From: Zychaea mexicana
Taxonomy: Eukaryota; Mucoromycota; Mucoromycetes; Mucorales; Lichtheimiaceae
Direction: 5' to 3'
Length of the DNA stretch: 64,000 nt
Assembly (NCBI RefSeq): GCF_025766255.1
Contig: NW_026516777.1
Span: 88,973 to 152,972 of the forward strand
The notes beneath the pieces are model-generated. The model was not told the origin of the DNA and searched no databases. It worked only from the letters and a program-made list of their open reading frames with translations. Position 1 is the first letter of the stretch. The number at the start of each line of letters is the position of its first letter. Position numbers and translations under genes: made by a program. This document shows positions 46,970-57,783 of the stretch, piece after piece.

Positions 46970-47098
46970 TTTCTTCTTCTTTTCCTTTTTCTTTCTTTGT
47001 GACATGTCCTGTCCGTTATAAACTTCTCTTCTTTTACTTCTTTACTATATATCATATATACTTGTATATTTACCTTAAAACAACAACCCACTACCAAC

Positions 47099-47160
47099 TG
47101 CAGCAGCAGCAACAACAACAACAACATCAACTACTACTACTACTACTACTACTACTACAG
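47099..47160 (+). repeat. (CAG/CAA)n and (CTA)n triplet repeats
   Basis: About nine CAR triplets followed by about ten CTA triplets, just upstream of the FYR-domain start codon. These would be untranslated under the model given here. Confidence 0.85.
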
Positions 47161-47274
47161 CCAACCAGCCCTCTCTTTCCCTTTCCTTCTTCTTCTTGCC
47201 GTTGCTGTGGATCAGCTTCTTTGACTTTTCTCGATCGTTTCTACCGAAATCCCCCCCCCCATTCCGCCATCTCC

Positions 47275-47422
47275 ATGACATTCACGTATTCCACCGACAA
47301 TCCCACTTATGATCGCCCGGGCACTAGCAGTGCAAGCTCTGTTACTGCGAGCGTTGAGGAGTCCGGCAAAAAAGATATCAAAGGTAAACTGATTTTTGAT
47401 AGGCATTCCGGGGATTGGGGTC

Positions 47423-47458
<36 letters not shown>

Positions 47459-50241
47459 CACACTAGTTTCTGTGTACTGAGCCCTTCCCCTTTCAAAATC
47501 ATCCATTCTTTCGTCGTTCGATCATCTAACTCGTTGCCGGTTACCTAATACACTCACACTCACACATGTCACCAGTCAAGGTCTTTTACACGTTTCAGGG
47601 CATCGATTCGACGTGTTTGTGCACGTTTCCATTGTGTGTAGATCAGGGCAGCAGCGATGCCGAGTACGTGTCTGTATCCTTAAAAGAATGTCTGATGGCG
47701 TTATGTGCTTCATGGTACGTTCAGTTTTCTTTTTTTTCCCTTTCTTCTTGCTGCTGCAATGATGGTGACGACCGCTTAGCATGTGTGAGACGCGTGAAAT
47801 TGACATCGTTATGTTTCTTGTCTGGGGATTTTGTAGCCCAGATATGCTCCTTTATCCAGACGCAGATTGTGCGGTGTACAGCGCGAGTTTTGAGGAGACG
47901 CATTCATCTTCGTCGCCGTCGTCGCCGTCGGGCACCATTTGGGAAGGGCATGGGCTGCTGTCGTGGCTCCTGGACGGAGAAGCTGCAGTCCATGTGAATG
48001 GCAAGTACATTGACAATCAGCACGTTGAAATCATGCTTCAATTACATCCTGTGCGTATATTCTACCATTTCCTTCTTGTTAGCTTTTTTTTCAACTATTT
48101 CTTATCCAACCAACCAAGCAACCCGGTCAATCAATCAATCAACCATATACACACTTCCTCTCCTCAGCATTCTCCTCCCGCCCTGCTCCCGCACAATCTC
48201 CACACCCCCCCTCCTCCCCTTCGTCACAGAGTCCTCACCTCCTGCTCCGTTGGTTGCAGCATGGTAGCATTGTGTGTTGAGTGCATGTTCCATGTTGAAT
48301 GGCATAGTGGTAGGATGGATGTCCATATCTGCAAGGAAAGCCGCTGTGGTGGATGATGAAGATGAAGTTGTTGTTATTGTTGTTGTTGTTGATGAATGGT
48401 GGATGGCTGGTTGCTGTTGTTGCTGTTATTGGATTGGTCCCATTGTTTTGCTATACTGCCCTAGTTTCATCTGTAAGCAGCCCTTCTTTTACTCACTCAC
48501 TCACTCACCTCCTTCTTTCGTGCATATCGTCATATGTCACACCGCTTCTCCCTTTCTGATCTTGTAGACGCATCGTATATCAAAAACGGACTACTACCAT
48601 ACATTGGTGCATCGGCGTGGACCGCAGATCACCACTCCATCATCGCCCGTACCGCACGACCCACAGGCTGTCAGACGTGTCATCAGCCTACCATCGATGC
48701 ATCCGCCCATGTCCTCCTCCGAGCCATCGCCAGCCTCGTCGGTTCCCGCCCTATCGACTGCCCCTAGCAGCAGCAGCAGTATCATCGCAACATCAGCAGC
48801 AGCAACAACGACGACAACCCCTTCTCATTACAGGTACTATCGCGGTAGTGAAGACGATGCACGACTCTTGCCTCCGATTGGTCGATTGTCACCTCCTGAC
48901 GACCCCGCAGCTGATTCGTCAGCTTCGAAAGGGTCCTTCTTCCCTCCTTTGTCGGAGATCGACCGCCGTGGCAGCCCTGATGATCCGACATCTTGTTCTT
49001 CTGCTGAACACCATCATGCCAGCTTCAAGAAGCGCAGATTGTCGCCGCCTACTGCGAGCTCTTCTTCACCGAGCTTATCCTTGCCTCCACCCGCTGCACT
49101 ATTAGATCTACGAGGCAAAGAACAACAGCATCTTCATCAGCATTATAAGCAGCAGCAGCAGCAGCAGCAACAGCAACAGCAACGTTATTATTACGATCAG
49201 CCAGCATCTTCTTCGACACATCCACCTCTACCTCCACATTCGCATCATCATCAGCATCACACGCATCCTGCATCTGGCAGCAGTAGTAGTACCGCAGCAC
49301 TCCCGCCAACGCATCAGCAGACACAACAAACGCTGCGCATGCCAACGCAGCATACGGCTGTTGGCCGGAGAAAGAAGCGAGACACAAAGCCGCCTAATGT
49401 GAACGATGTACGCACGTTTGTCCAGGTCGAACGGGACGAGCATGGCAATTATCGACTGCCGGTTGAGATCGATTCATGGACGGTGCTGAGTCTGGGCCAG
49501 GTTGTCTTTGACCGCCCTGCGTTCCATAACCAACGGTACATTTATCCCGTAGGCTACAAGGTGAAAAAGTAGGTTTTTTATCTTTCCTTCTTTACACGGC
49601 TGAGAGAGACAGAGACAGAGAGAGAGAGGGAGAGAGAGAGAGAGAAAGAGAGTGGAAAGAGAAAGAGAAAGAAAGAAAGAAAAAAAGAGGAAATGCTCAT
49701 CCCGCTTGTTTTTATAGGTGGTACAGAAGCATGGTAGACCCGCGTAGTGATACACAGTACACTTGCGAGATTCTTGATGGTGGCCAGGAGCCCATTGTAA
49801 GTGCTCACACACACTCTCTCTCAGATAGGCTTGTGTTGCCGGCTACCATTGGGGTCACCAGACTCTGCAGATGTAAACAATAGCAAACCTTAACTCCTCT
49901 TTGCTTCTTAGTTCCGTCTTGAGGCGGACGACAATCTAGGCGAGGTCTACATGGGCCCCACCCCGACCACGGTGTGGACCATTGCTGTTCGCCGTGCATT
50001 TGCCATCCGCAACATGGACTATGGCCACAATCCCGTCGGCCCGGACTTTTTCGGCTTGCGCAAGAACACGATCGCCAAGATGATCCAGGACTTGCCCCAT
50101 GCCGACCAGTGCAAGAACTATATTTGGCAAACATTCAAGATCGGTAGCACCGGCAGAACCTCGCGTGGTAAGATCTACCGTTCTGAAGACGTGTCCTCGG
50201 AAGCGAGCAGCAGTAGCAAGCCACGCGCACCGTCTGCTTAA
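47275..50241 (+). CDS. FYRN/FYRC-domain nuclear protein (623 aa)
   Basis: A probable chromatin-associated protein, because FYRN and FYRC motifs occur together in MLL/TRX-type proteins and TBRG1. Exons are 47275-47383, 47576-47714, 47837-48050, 48568-49568, 49718-49796 and 49912-50241, all joining in frame. Residues ~37-154 form a compact, Cys-rich region (KVFYTFQGIDSTCLCTF, CVD, VSLKECLMALCA, then VHVNGKYIDNQHVEIMLQLH) that I cannot assign. A 300-residue Ser/Pro/His/Gln linker follows, with a Gln run and the basic, nuclear-signal-like GRRKKRDTK (about 420-428). FYRN is at ~455-510 (LSLGQVVFD, FHNQRYIYPVGYKVKKWYRS, then YTCEILDG). FYRC is at ~520-600 (GPTPTTVWTIAVRRAF, FGLRKNTIAKMIQDLP, C-KNYIWQTFK). 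Intron 3 is unusually long (517 nt) and intron 1 contains a (CT)n tract. The start is the first ATG after the repeat-rich leader and gives a good exon. Confidence 0.85.
47427..47457 (+). repeat. (CT)n microsatellite in intron 1 of the FYR-domain gene
   Basis: Fifteen CT units between the donor and acceptor of intron 1; part of the read-through frame that ends in a Ser/Leu run. Confidence 0.9.
49601..49685 (+). repeat. GA/GAAA-rich repeat in intron 4 of the FYR-domain gene
   Basis: GAGAGACAGAGA units pass into GAAA units within a 149-nt intron. On the other strand this gives spurious Leu/Ser-rich frames. Confidence 0.85.
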
Positions 50242-51228
50242 GGCCCTAATTCTATTCTTACTATACTTTCCCACTCTACATTCTTGTTCATGTTTTTTCT
50301 TTCTTCTTCTTCTTCTTCTTCTTCTCACCTTAAAGCGCCCTCCGCAACCCCCCCGAGCCACCTTTAGTTTACTTTGTTTTCCTTGTGCATACGATCTACA
50401 CACCCCAACCCCCAACCCCCCACACAGCCTTATCCACATACGTCTAAACACTTAATGTTTTGTTCTTTTCTGTTGTTGTCCGTTTTCTTCTTCTTCTTCT
50501 TCTTACTACACACACTTACTATTAACTATCTAACTAGCTAACTAACTAACTCACTCACTCACTCACTTACTCACTCACTCACACCTTACTACTACTACTA
50601 CACGCGCATATATCATACACACTTATTACTACAAAAAAATGTTCGTCGCATATACTATATGTTCTTTCCTCCCCCCGCCCCGTTTCGTTCGTCGTACTCT
50701 ATGTTTTCCTTCTCTTCCAAATTTATCATACATATTAAATAACTTCACCTAATTGCTTCTTCTCTTCTATACTTACTGTTCCATCCTGCACTCCCCGCCC
50801 CCCCCCGGTCACTGACACTCGCATCAATTGTACTTCTGGATCAACAATCTCGTCCCATGTTTTGCACAATGCCAATTATATCTTATTCAGACAGTACACA
50901 ATGCATAGTAGCTGGTATATATGAAATTTCTCAATAACATTTATAAATCATCCCTCCCTAATACGCAAATGAGAACAGACGACGTTTCAGATTCGCATAT
51001 TGACAGGGGCAGAACGCAACACCCCAAAGATCTTCCCTGCCTATTTATCCACACACACACACACCCCCCACCCCCAAAAGTCACTCCGTCCGCCAATGTA
51101 CATACATTGCATGATTTCGCCGGCCAAGCTGTAAAATTACCGCGGTAGCTCTCTCTCTTTCTTTCTTTCTTTCTTGCTTTCTTTTTTTTCCCTCATTTTA
51201 CATACAAACAACAACAACAACAAACGCC
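50242..51228. other. Intergenic, pyrimidine-rich simple repeats
   Basis: The long CT-rich 3' UTR of the FYR-domain gene contains (TTC)n at about 50302-50325 and 50487-50503, then CTAA/CTCA tetranucleotides at about 50529-50582. (CA)n at 51046-51064 and (TTTC)n at about 51154-51176 lead into the next start codon. No gene or AATAAA signal was seen. Confidence 0.5.
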
Positions 51229-51312
51229 ATGGAGAAAAACATTGCGCCGCCAGCATACGCTTATGGAAACACTCAAGGTTTTGCTGGGCCGCCGCCTGCA
51301 GCAGGACACTAT

Positions 51313-51343
<31 letters not shown>

Positions 51344-51733
51344 CAATGTCATCGAGTGATTATCCAGGTGTAGTAGGCGCTACACCAGCTGTCCAACGTG
51401 GCGTAGAAGGCTATGATGCCTATGGCCAGCCTATCCGACCCGCCTTTATGCAACAACGTTATCAGATCGAACAATCCTTGGGCCCCGTGTGTCCACAGGG
51501 TGGCTACCATGAATTACGGATGCATTATACCAACACGACACTTTTGTTTGCCATCCTTATTTTGCCCTACTTGTGTGGCTGGCGAGGAAAGCGTGAGGTA
51601 ATGGAAACATGTTCTCTACTCTTTTTTTTTTATATAATACATAATACTCAAATTTTATATATCAAAAAAAAAAAAGTGCGTATGCAAACGATGCGGTCAA
51701 ACGTTCCCGAACATTGTCCTTCCTGAGCCCTAG
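51229..51733 (+). CDS. BRI3-like small membrane protein (141 aa)
   Basis: The product resembles brain protein I3 (BRI3), which metazoans target to lysosomal/endosomal membranes; the molecular role is unknown. Exons are 51229-51597 and 51677-51733, with a 79-nt GT-AG intron in phase 0. Residues 1-80 are Pro/Gln/Tyr/Gly-rich with a ten-Gln tract (about residues 29-38), like the PY-rich cytosolic tails of this family. The C-terminal region has CPQGGYHELRMHYTNTTLL with a hydrophobic segment (LLFAILILPYLCG). It is followed by a GKRECVCKRCGQTF cysteine knuckle, the pattern seen in BRI3. The second exon is only 19 codons including the stop, and is preceded by a poly-A stretch instead of a pyrimidine tract. 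The leader is rich in CAA. Confidence 0.75.
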
Positions 51734-51945
51734 TAGCCACGTTCGATATACAGTAAGAGGGAGCAAGGAAACGACGGTAGGAGAGAGAGAAAGAAACAAA
51801 ACTTTCAGAACTATATAGAAAACGCAAAAGTAAAGAAAGAAAGCAGAAAAAAACAAGTAAAAGAAAAAAAGGCAGAAATAAATAACTTGTATGGTATCCA
51901 CGAACATTGCAAAAGAAAGCGAAAGAAAGAGAAGGCTGATGATCG

Positions 51946-53068
51946 TCACTGCAACAACCACCGAGTCTCTTCTTCATCGGCGCTAGGAACAACCATTACT
52001 TGTGGTGGGGCGTTATCCTTGTTGAGCTGCTCGTTTTCTTGCATGTCTCGAATCTTGCGCATCGTCACGCGGTGAAGATAGACTGCCAAGGCCAAAATAA
52101 TCAGAAAGCCGACGCCCAAGGTAATCAATGTCACGCGGTGCGCTGACGGAGGCAAATCGGGATCGGACAGACTCGCAAGCTGCGATCCAAACCAGACTTC
52201 CAATGCCACTTTCCATGACGCAAGGAAGGCCGACAGGGCGTACTTTTTGGTGCTGATACTGGGAAGCATCGACAGCACCGTGTTGGTCACTTCCCAAGGA
52301 ATGGGCGTGATACGGATCAAGACGATCATCTGCAATCATCAAAGGTACAAGGGTATGAGTGTGTGTGTAAGCATGCGTCCGTCGTGGGTGCTTTCATGTC
52401 AATATGCCTTACACCAAATCCACTTTCTTGGATCGCTTCTTGGATTGCCTGGTATTTCAATTGTTTGTCGGGTGAAAGGCGGATGAAACGCGCAAAGTTA
52501 AAGTGACGGATTAAGCTGTATTTCCAAAGGAGCATTGTAGCGAGGGACACATGAGTTTCAGCTTTTCTCGTCTTTCCACCCCCTCCCACTATTTCACAAA
52601 CTGCCCTTACCCAAAGCACACCATGGATCCGAGAAACGCACCTACACAAGTTTATCAAAAACGTTTGAGTGTCATTCGCAAAAGGTTACATTTTTTTTTA
52701 CTCACCGACGACTGCAGGTGCAATACCGCCCGGAAAGCCGTAGACAAACCCGCATAACGACGACGCAAAAGTGAAACCAAGCAACGGAGGCACCGAGGTC
52801 GCCATCACCATTATGCTTAATGCCATAGACCCCAGTACCGGTTGAGCACGTAGCTCAATGGCAACCTTCTGCACAACTGTTTTTTTGGGCATAATGGTCG
52901 TTTTGAATAGGCAACCCCATCAGTTTTATTTTATTTTTACTACTTTTATAAAAATAACAAAAACGGTAAAAGCTTACATTCCATCACCGGATCTCGGTAT
53001 ACTTTGTATACGACAAAGGATGCAATGGCGAGTACGACAAGAAAAAGTAATCGTTTACGGAATCTCAT
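51946..53068 (-). CDS. Tvp38/TMEM64-type VTT-domain membrane protein (264 aa)
   Basis: A Golgi/endosomal multi-span membrane protein of the SNARE-associated (VTT/DedA) family, related to lipid scramblases such as TMEM41/VMP1. Minus-strand exons are 53068-52978, 52876-52706, 52561-52413 and 52329-51946. The N-terminal anchor is LLFLVVLAIASFVVYKVYRD. The VTT core has PPLLGFTFASSLCGFVYGF and then PGGIAPAVVG, followed by SGFGMIVLIRITPIPWEVTN. The last motif spans the third intron and matches the family's LIR-PIP signature. Two further hydrophobic segments and a charged tail follow. The acceptor of exon 3 (52562) has a poor pyrimidine tract. An in-frame upstream acceptor would insert a Gly-rich stretch and is less likely. 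The length is short for yeast Tvp38 but complete for the domain. Confidence 0.82.
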
Positions 53069-53927
53069 TGTGTGTTGCGTATATACAGTGTGTGGCGAGA
53101 TGCACGACAAAGAAGAAAAAGAAAAGAGAAAAAAGAAGGAGTGGAAAGAAGAAAATAATTACATGTCGTATCAAGGCACACACACATTCACACTGAAAAT
53201 GCTGCTACACAAAAAAAATTCGAGCTCTCGAACACGACACATTTCTAACAGTTATCGATGAAAAAATATATCGAGTGGCGATCCTAAGGGGACGATGAGG
53301 ACAAACTCTCCTGTGGGGACTTCTCTAAACACAAAAGAAGAGATTTTCTTGCATTCAAAGAGAATACTTACAATGCATCAGTATAGAAACTACTCTGTTA
53401 TTATTACTACGTTACAGTTTCCTGTTTTCTACTTGTCATGTATCCCACACTTGGTCACAGAAAACATTATAAGCAGTCTGCTTCTCTTTTATGTTTATGC
53501 AGAACTCTCCTGATTGGAGTCCCTACATATAACATTTACTTTCAGGAGACGCGTCACTATCACTCAAGCATCCTTTTAGCTGTAGATTACAACAGCCAGT
53601 ATCACTACTTGATATTGTTAATAGCAGAGACGTACGTTATAATGGATCATTCGATGAGGAAAAGAACGAGCGGACGAGCTATTAAGCTGGTTATGTGCCT
53701 AAATATATGATAGTTATCAGCGTATTGTTACATATACGAGTACCTAGATATACAGTGAGTGTCTTTCTTGAGCCAAAGTGATGCCGGGCGAGAAAGTATG
53801 TAATTCCAAGTGAAGGCGGGGAGAGCATAAGAGCATCTGCAGCGGTGACTTTAAAAAATGACTTTTTTAAACTCACGTGAATAACATGGTACGGCTGTTG
53901 AAATAATGGACCTCTATTCCTTCATAA
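53069..53927. other. Intergenic region
   Basis: The promoter of the Tvp38-like gene (minus strand) and about 700 nt with only short frames and no recognised content. Confidence 0.4.
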
Positions 53928-55065
53928 ATGAACAACCAAGCAATTACACATCTCGTTGTCAACAGCCTCATCCTTCAGAGCGGCGTGATTGCAGAAGAGC
54001 TTATCCGAAACGAACAAGATCGTGAAACAGCACGTAAAAGACTGGAAAAAAACGCCTCCAATTTAAAAGAAGAAGCGCAAGGTCATCGATCGCAAACCGT
54101 CCCCTTTTCGAAAGGTGCTTGATAGACGTTACCTCGTATCCAATTCTCGCTATGATGCAGTGTTATATTGAAGACGCTGTTGCGTGATTCAACAGCTATT
54201 AGTGTCCATCGATCGCGAGCTAGAAAGCAAGTACGCATATTTTTAGCAACGAACTGACGCTGCTGGTGAACTTTTATTTTCATCCATAATGCGAAAGGAA
54301 CTGCAGCATGTTGGCTTACGGCAAAACCAGCTGATACTGTGGAGGAATATCTCTCAAGATGAGCGCACCAACAGCTAGGAAACTCGTTGTCAAGGTCTCA
54401 TCGAGTGCTTTGCTGTCAAGTATCTTCCGCGCGCCAACAAACGAGAACGATTTGAAAGAGCTTGCTGTTGGGGGAGGGGGGAGAGACAAGGATTTCCCGG
54501 GTATGTTATCGATTGTATGGATTGGAAGTGTAAGAATTGCCCAAAAGGTTGGGAGGGACACGTACGCTGGGAAACGAAAGGGCAAGGCTACTGTTATTCT
54601 CAAAGCTGTTGCCTCTCACATTGTGTGGATATGACATTCGTTCTTTCCTGGCTCCTGTAATGACATCAACGTCTTGCCTAATTCTCCTGTCTTTGAGATG
54701 ACGCGATCCACGGTCGAGCGCCATCCGTCAGATACACCATCAATGGCAATGATTATGACACTATTTGGCTGACGGGTATGTACCCTGCGTGGTCGTCAGA
54801 ACTTTGGTGAAGTCTATTCCGGCTCTTCTCAAGGAAGAAAAAGAGTAAAAGTAATAATTGTGGAACCAACGGGTCAGACTTGCTGAAGCATACGACTTGA
54901 AACGGCAACACTATGTGGTACTTTTCTCAGAGACAATAAATCGGTCCGCAAGGACATTGAACGTTCTTTCGGTGCCATTCTACCACGTGGGTATCGTTCG
55001 CCAGCCTGCGCGTGTCTGGAATGTAGCAGCGCTTTCCATAATATGATTGTTGAGGATGAGCGAGT
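53928..55065 (+). mobile_element. PIF/Harbinger transposase relic
   Basis: A decayed DDE_Tnp_4-type (Harbinger) transposase gene readable across all three frames. In order it shows: an open N-terminal frame with LIRNEQDRETARKRLEK (53928-54120), MLAYGKTS (from 54308), ADTVEEYL (54330-54353), RAPTNEND (about 54430-54455), FPGML then IDCMDW (54508-54525), and TVILKAVASHIVWI (54590-54631). These are followed by GSCNDINVL (about 54650-54676), RYTINGNDYD and MYPAW (54730-54780), SVRKDIERSFG (54941-54973), VGIVRQPARVWNVAAL (54989-55036), and HNMIVEDE (55037-55060). The three acidic residues of the family (in IDC, NDI and KDIER) are still encoded. Frameshifts after FPGML and MLAYGKTS, plus an in-frame TGA in the WIWH motif, show it is inactive. 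N-terminal limits are uncertain and no terminal inverted repeats or TWA duplication were identified. Confidence 0.85.
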
Positions 55066-55753
55066 AAGTAATCCAAGCCATATAGCAATTGGATTTGATT
55101 ATGATACTCTTGAAGGGTATTTCCGTTTCGTCATCTTTCTCGCATGGCGATTCTAGCATTAATTATGTGTATTTATCCCGCCTATAAGAGGTCCGTGAGG
55201 AAGAGACCCATAGGCAATTGCGCATAACAGTCGATTTACCATTTATCTATGTTCTTTTAAATGATACCGGATAGCGTACATCCTTTTTTTTGTTCTCCTT
55301 CCTATTGCTCTAACTCCTCTGTCTCGTCTTGGTCAATAATCATCGCTTGTTTCTTCGCAAACCATCGTTCTCCTAGTTATGTCATATTGGCGGGATTGGC
55401 AGTCATCACATTCATCTCGTTCGTCTCTTTCTGAAGGCCGATCAAATGTTGTGCAGCCATAGCGTTTTGCTCCATAGCAGCGTCCTGTCGTGTTCCTGCT
55501 GGAAGCACCAAAGACACTCTTGTCCGGGATTTCTGTCAATGCCTTGTCTTGGTTTCGTATCTCTTCGGTCTTGTTTGTGTTGTTCCTGTCAGCACCTTAT
55601 ACAAGGATCCTGAGGAGTAAGTAGTATATAACTGTGACATGACCTCCCCCTTCGCTGTCTCACCCTTACTTGCTCGAGCCCCAATACAAACCCTTTGATA
55701 TGTCTTATCACGTAGGGATGAAACAACAGCGCTTTACTCAAAACAACTATTTA
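55066..55753. other. Intergenic DNA between transposon relic and MITE
   Basis: No gene is seen. It may contain the 3' end of the Harbinger element, but no inverted repeat was recognised. Confidence 0.4.
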
Positions 55754-56117
55754 CAGTGGACCCCCTTTAATGTCAACCCCTTTAATGTCAACCCCCGATA
55801 TAGTCAACCTTTTTCTGAGAACCTCATATTTTAGCAGAGATAAATTTCAACTTTTACATAAGGTCAATGTCAACACCTTGGCCAGGGTTGACTTCTTATT
55901 GAGGTCAAACATATCCAATCAAAAGAGGTTATTTCGTTATTGGTTGAAAATACATTGTTAGGAACGACTCTGTTGCATACATACATTGTGTCGGGGTGCG
56001 CTGGTTTAATATTTTTATTATACGGTTAAACTTTGTGCCACCCCCTTTAACGTCAACCCCCGTTAGCGTCAACACTTTCAGGTGTACTTGAGGGTTGACA
56101 TTAAAGGGGGTCAACTG
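55754..56117. mobile_element. 364-bp MITE, pogo/Tc1-mariner-like, TA target duplication
   Basis: The element starts CAGTGGACCCCCTTTAATGT and ends in its inverse. The 26-nt termini match with one mismatch (G versus T at position 5). TA flanks both ends (55752-55753 and 56118-56119). CAGTNGACCCC termini with TA duplication are typical of pogo/Tigger-type elements. Short subterminal repeats of TTTAATGTCAACCCC and GTCAACCCCC occur inside both ends, in both orientations. A short frame at 55770-55961 and another on the minus strand carry no transposase motifs, so the element is non-autonomous. Confidence 0.88.
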
Positions 56118-57783
56118 TATTTCAAAAAATGGCATACATCCTGTAACTAACCTCCTACCCTTTTTTTTGTACACATATTGATCACTTTTATTAGCATTTT
56201 GCAGGTCTTCATAGCTTATCACAGCTCAGAAACGTAGCAAAAAAGCTTATATAAGTGACAGAAGGCCAACATGAGCTTAGACAGGTGGTTTTTTTTATCG
56301 GGATGTACTATTGACAACAAGTGACTTGTAGAATAATGACACTGCAATTGATGTGATCCAAAAGTTGTAGCAACAGGTACAAAAACTGATCAAACAGACA
56401 GCCTTTTTTAGTCCACCTCCTCTTGTTTAGTATTAGGAAACGGATCATCTAAGAAATAGCAGTAGTGCTGATGCACATCCTGTAGAATTGTCTTTTTCCC
56501 CCACTCATTATCACTTTTTGTTGCCTATATAAGCCTTTTGCTAGCTTGCCGAGCTGTGATAAGCTACTAGAACTTGTAAACCGCTATGCTACTACTTGAA
56601 GTCGGAGACATTAAACAGACAACATTGCCACAAACGATTAATACCAAGAGGTTCCTCTTGTCATCATATTAATTTATGTACATCCCCATTCAATAAGTAC
56701 GAGTGACACTGCTACAAAGCTTGTTATACAACTGCTCAATAAAAATATACTAGAGACTCTTTGGAGAGTATATTAAGTCATTCAATCATGAATTTTTGTA
56801 TTTGAACTATCACGAGGGTATTGACCTAAAACTGTAGCCTTGTTATTTTCAACTATGCCCCATTCAATACCTCTTGCATGGTTGTCATAACTAGAGATGT
56901 CATTATCTCTTTTGGAGATAGCTGCTGAACAGCTTATCCAGGTCACTGACAACTACGAAAACACAAAAATATTGCATCGTAAACACCAAGTACCACTACA
57001 AAACAGAACTTGGCCAGCACATGTTCCAAAAGTAGCATAAGATCATTCGCTGGCGATAAGCATTTATTTATAGAGACATACAGTTGCTATTTCGACAGGT
57101 GCTTATAGCCTACGGGAGAGCTAGTAGTAGTTGTAGCTACTGTACTGTCAAGAACCAGATTGATATAGTATATAACAATACCTGACGGGAAAGGCTGGTA
57201 TTACATGTAGCAAGCATCATTCGCAATCTCCCTATTTGTCTTCATGCAAACGACTTGGCGTGGACGCCCTACAATCAATGTGTACATTTGGCTGGCTATG
57301 ATAAAGATGGGAAATGCATAACAGTTTACACATGACATGTTAAACATTGTTTAGTTGCACAAGAAAGTTATCTCATGACAAAGACTTTATTGGGCTTATT
57401 CAAAGAACATAAGAGTTACACAATCATTAACGGTGGATTGGGAAGAAGATCTGAATGATTTTAAAGAAGGGATACGGACTGTAATGGGAGATAGAATCAG
57501 ACCTCGTTTGATAAAATTAGTTAATCCGAGTGGCTGCGGATGGTTTTGAAGGGTTTAAGTGAAACAAGAGACGTTCTTTATTAGAGATGAGAAAAGAACC
57601 AACGAACTAAATTGTGTAATCATAGAGAGCTTATATTAATGAATCTGAGTTTACATATTATAATATACGACAAAAAGTACCAATGAAAGAGTAACCTTCA
57701 AAGGTTCAAAATGCTGCTGAAAAGTAATAAAGGTTATTGGGAGGTACAAATTGCCAACAAAGGGGCTACGTAAAAGTCTTGGA
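56118..57783. other. Gene-poor region
   Basis: About 1.65 kb of AT-rich DNA with no coding frame worth naming. The last 300 nt contain the 3' end of the UNC93-like gene on the minus strand. Confidence 0.4.

Larger units (their letters stand above)
45000..47274. other. Microsatellite-rich region upstream of the FYR-domain gene
   Basis: No gene is supported; frames here mostly run through simple repeats. The last 400 nt (CT tracts, CAG/CAA then CTA triplets) probably form the promoter and a long pyrimidine-rich leader of the FYRN/FYRC gene. Confidence 0.5.

Noticed and set aside
46903..47281. Minus-strand ORFs rich in Glu/Arg and Val/Leu
   Set aside because: They are translations of the CT, CAR and CTA repeats in the leader of the FYR-domain gene.
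49049..49387. A 112-codon minus-strand ORF with Ala/Val runs
   Set aside because: It is the antisense shadow of the Gln/His-rich linker exon of the FYR-domain protein.
45000..51180. Regularly spaced repeats considered as a CRISPR-like array
   Set aside because: The repeats are di- to tetranucleotide microsatellites without unique spacers, in a eukaryotic intron-bearing context.
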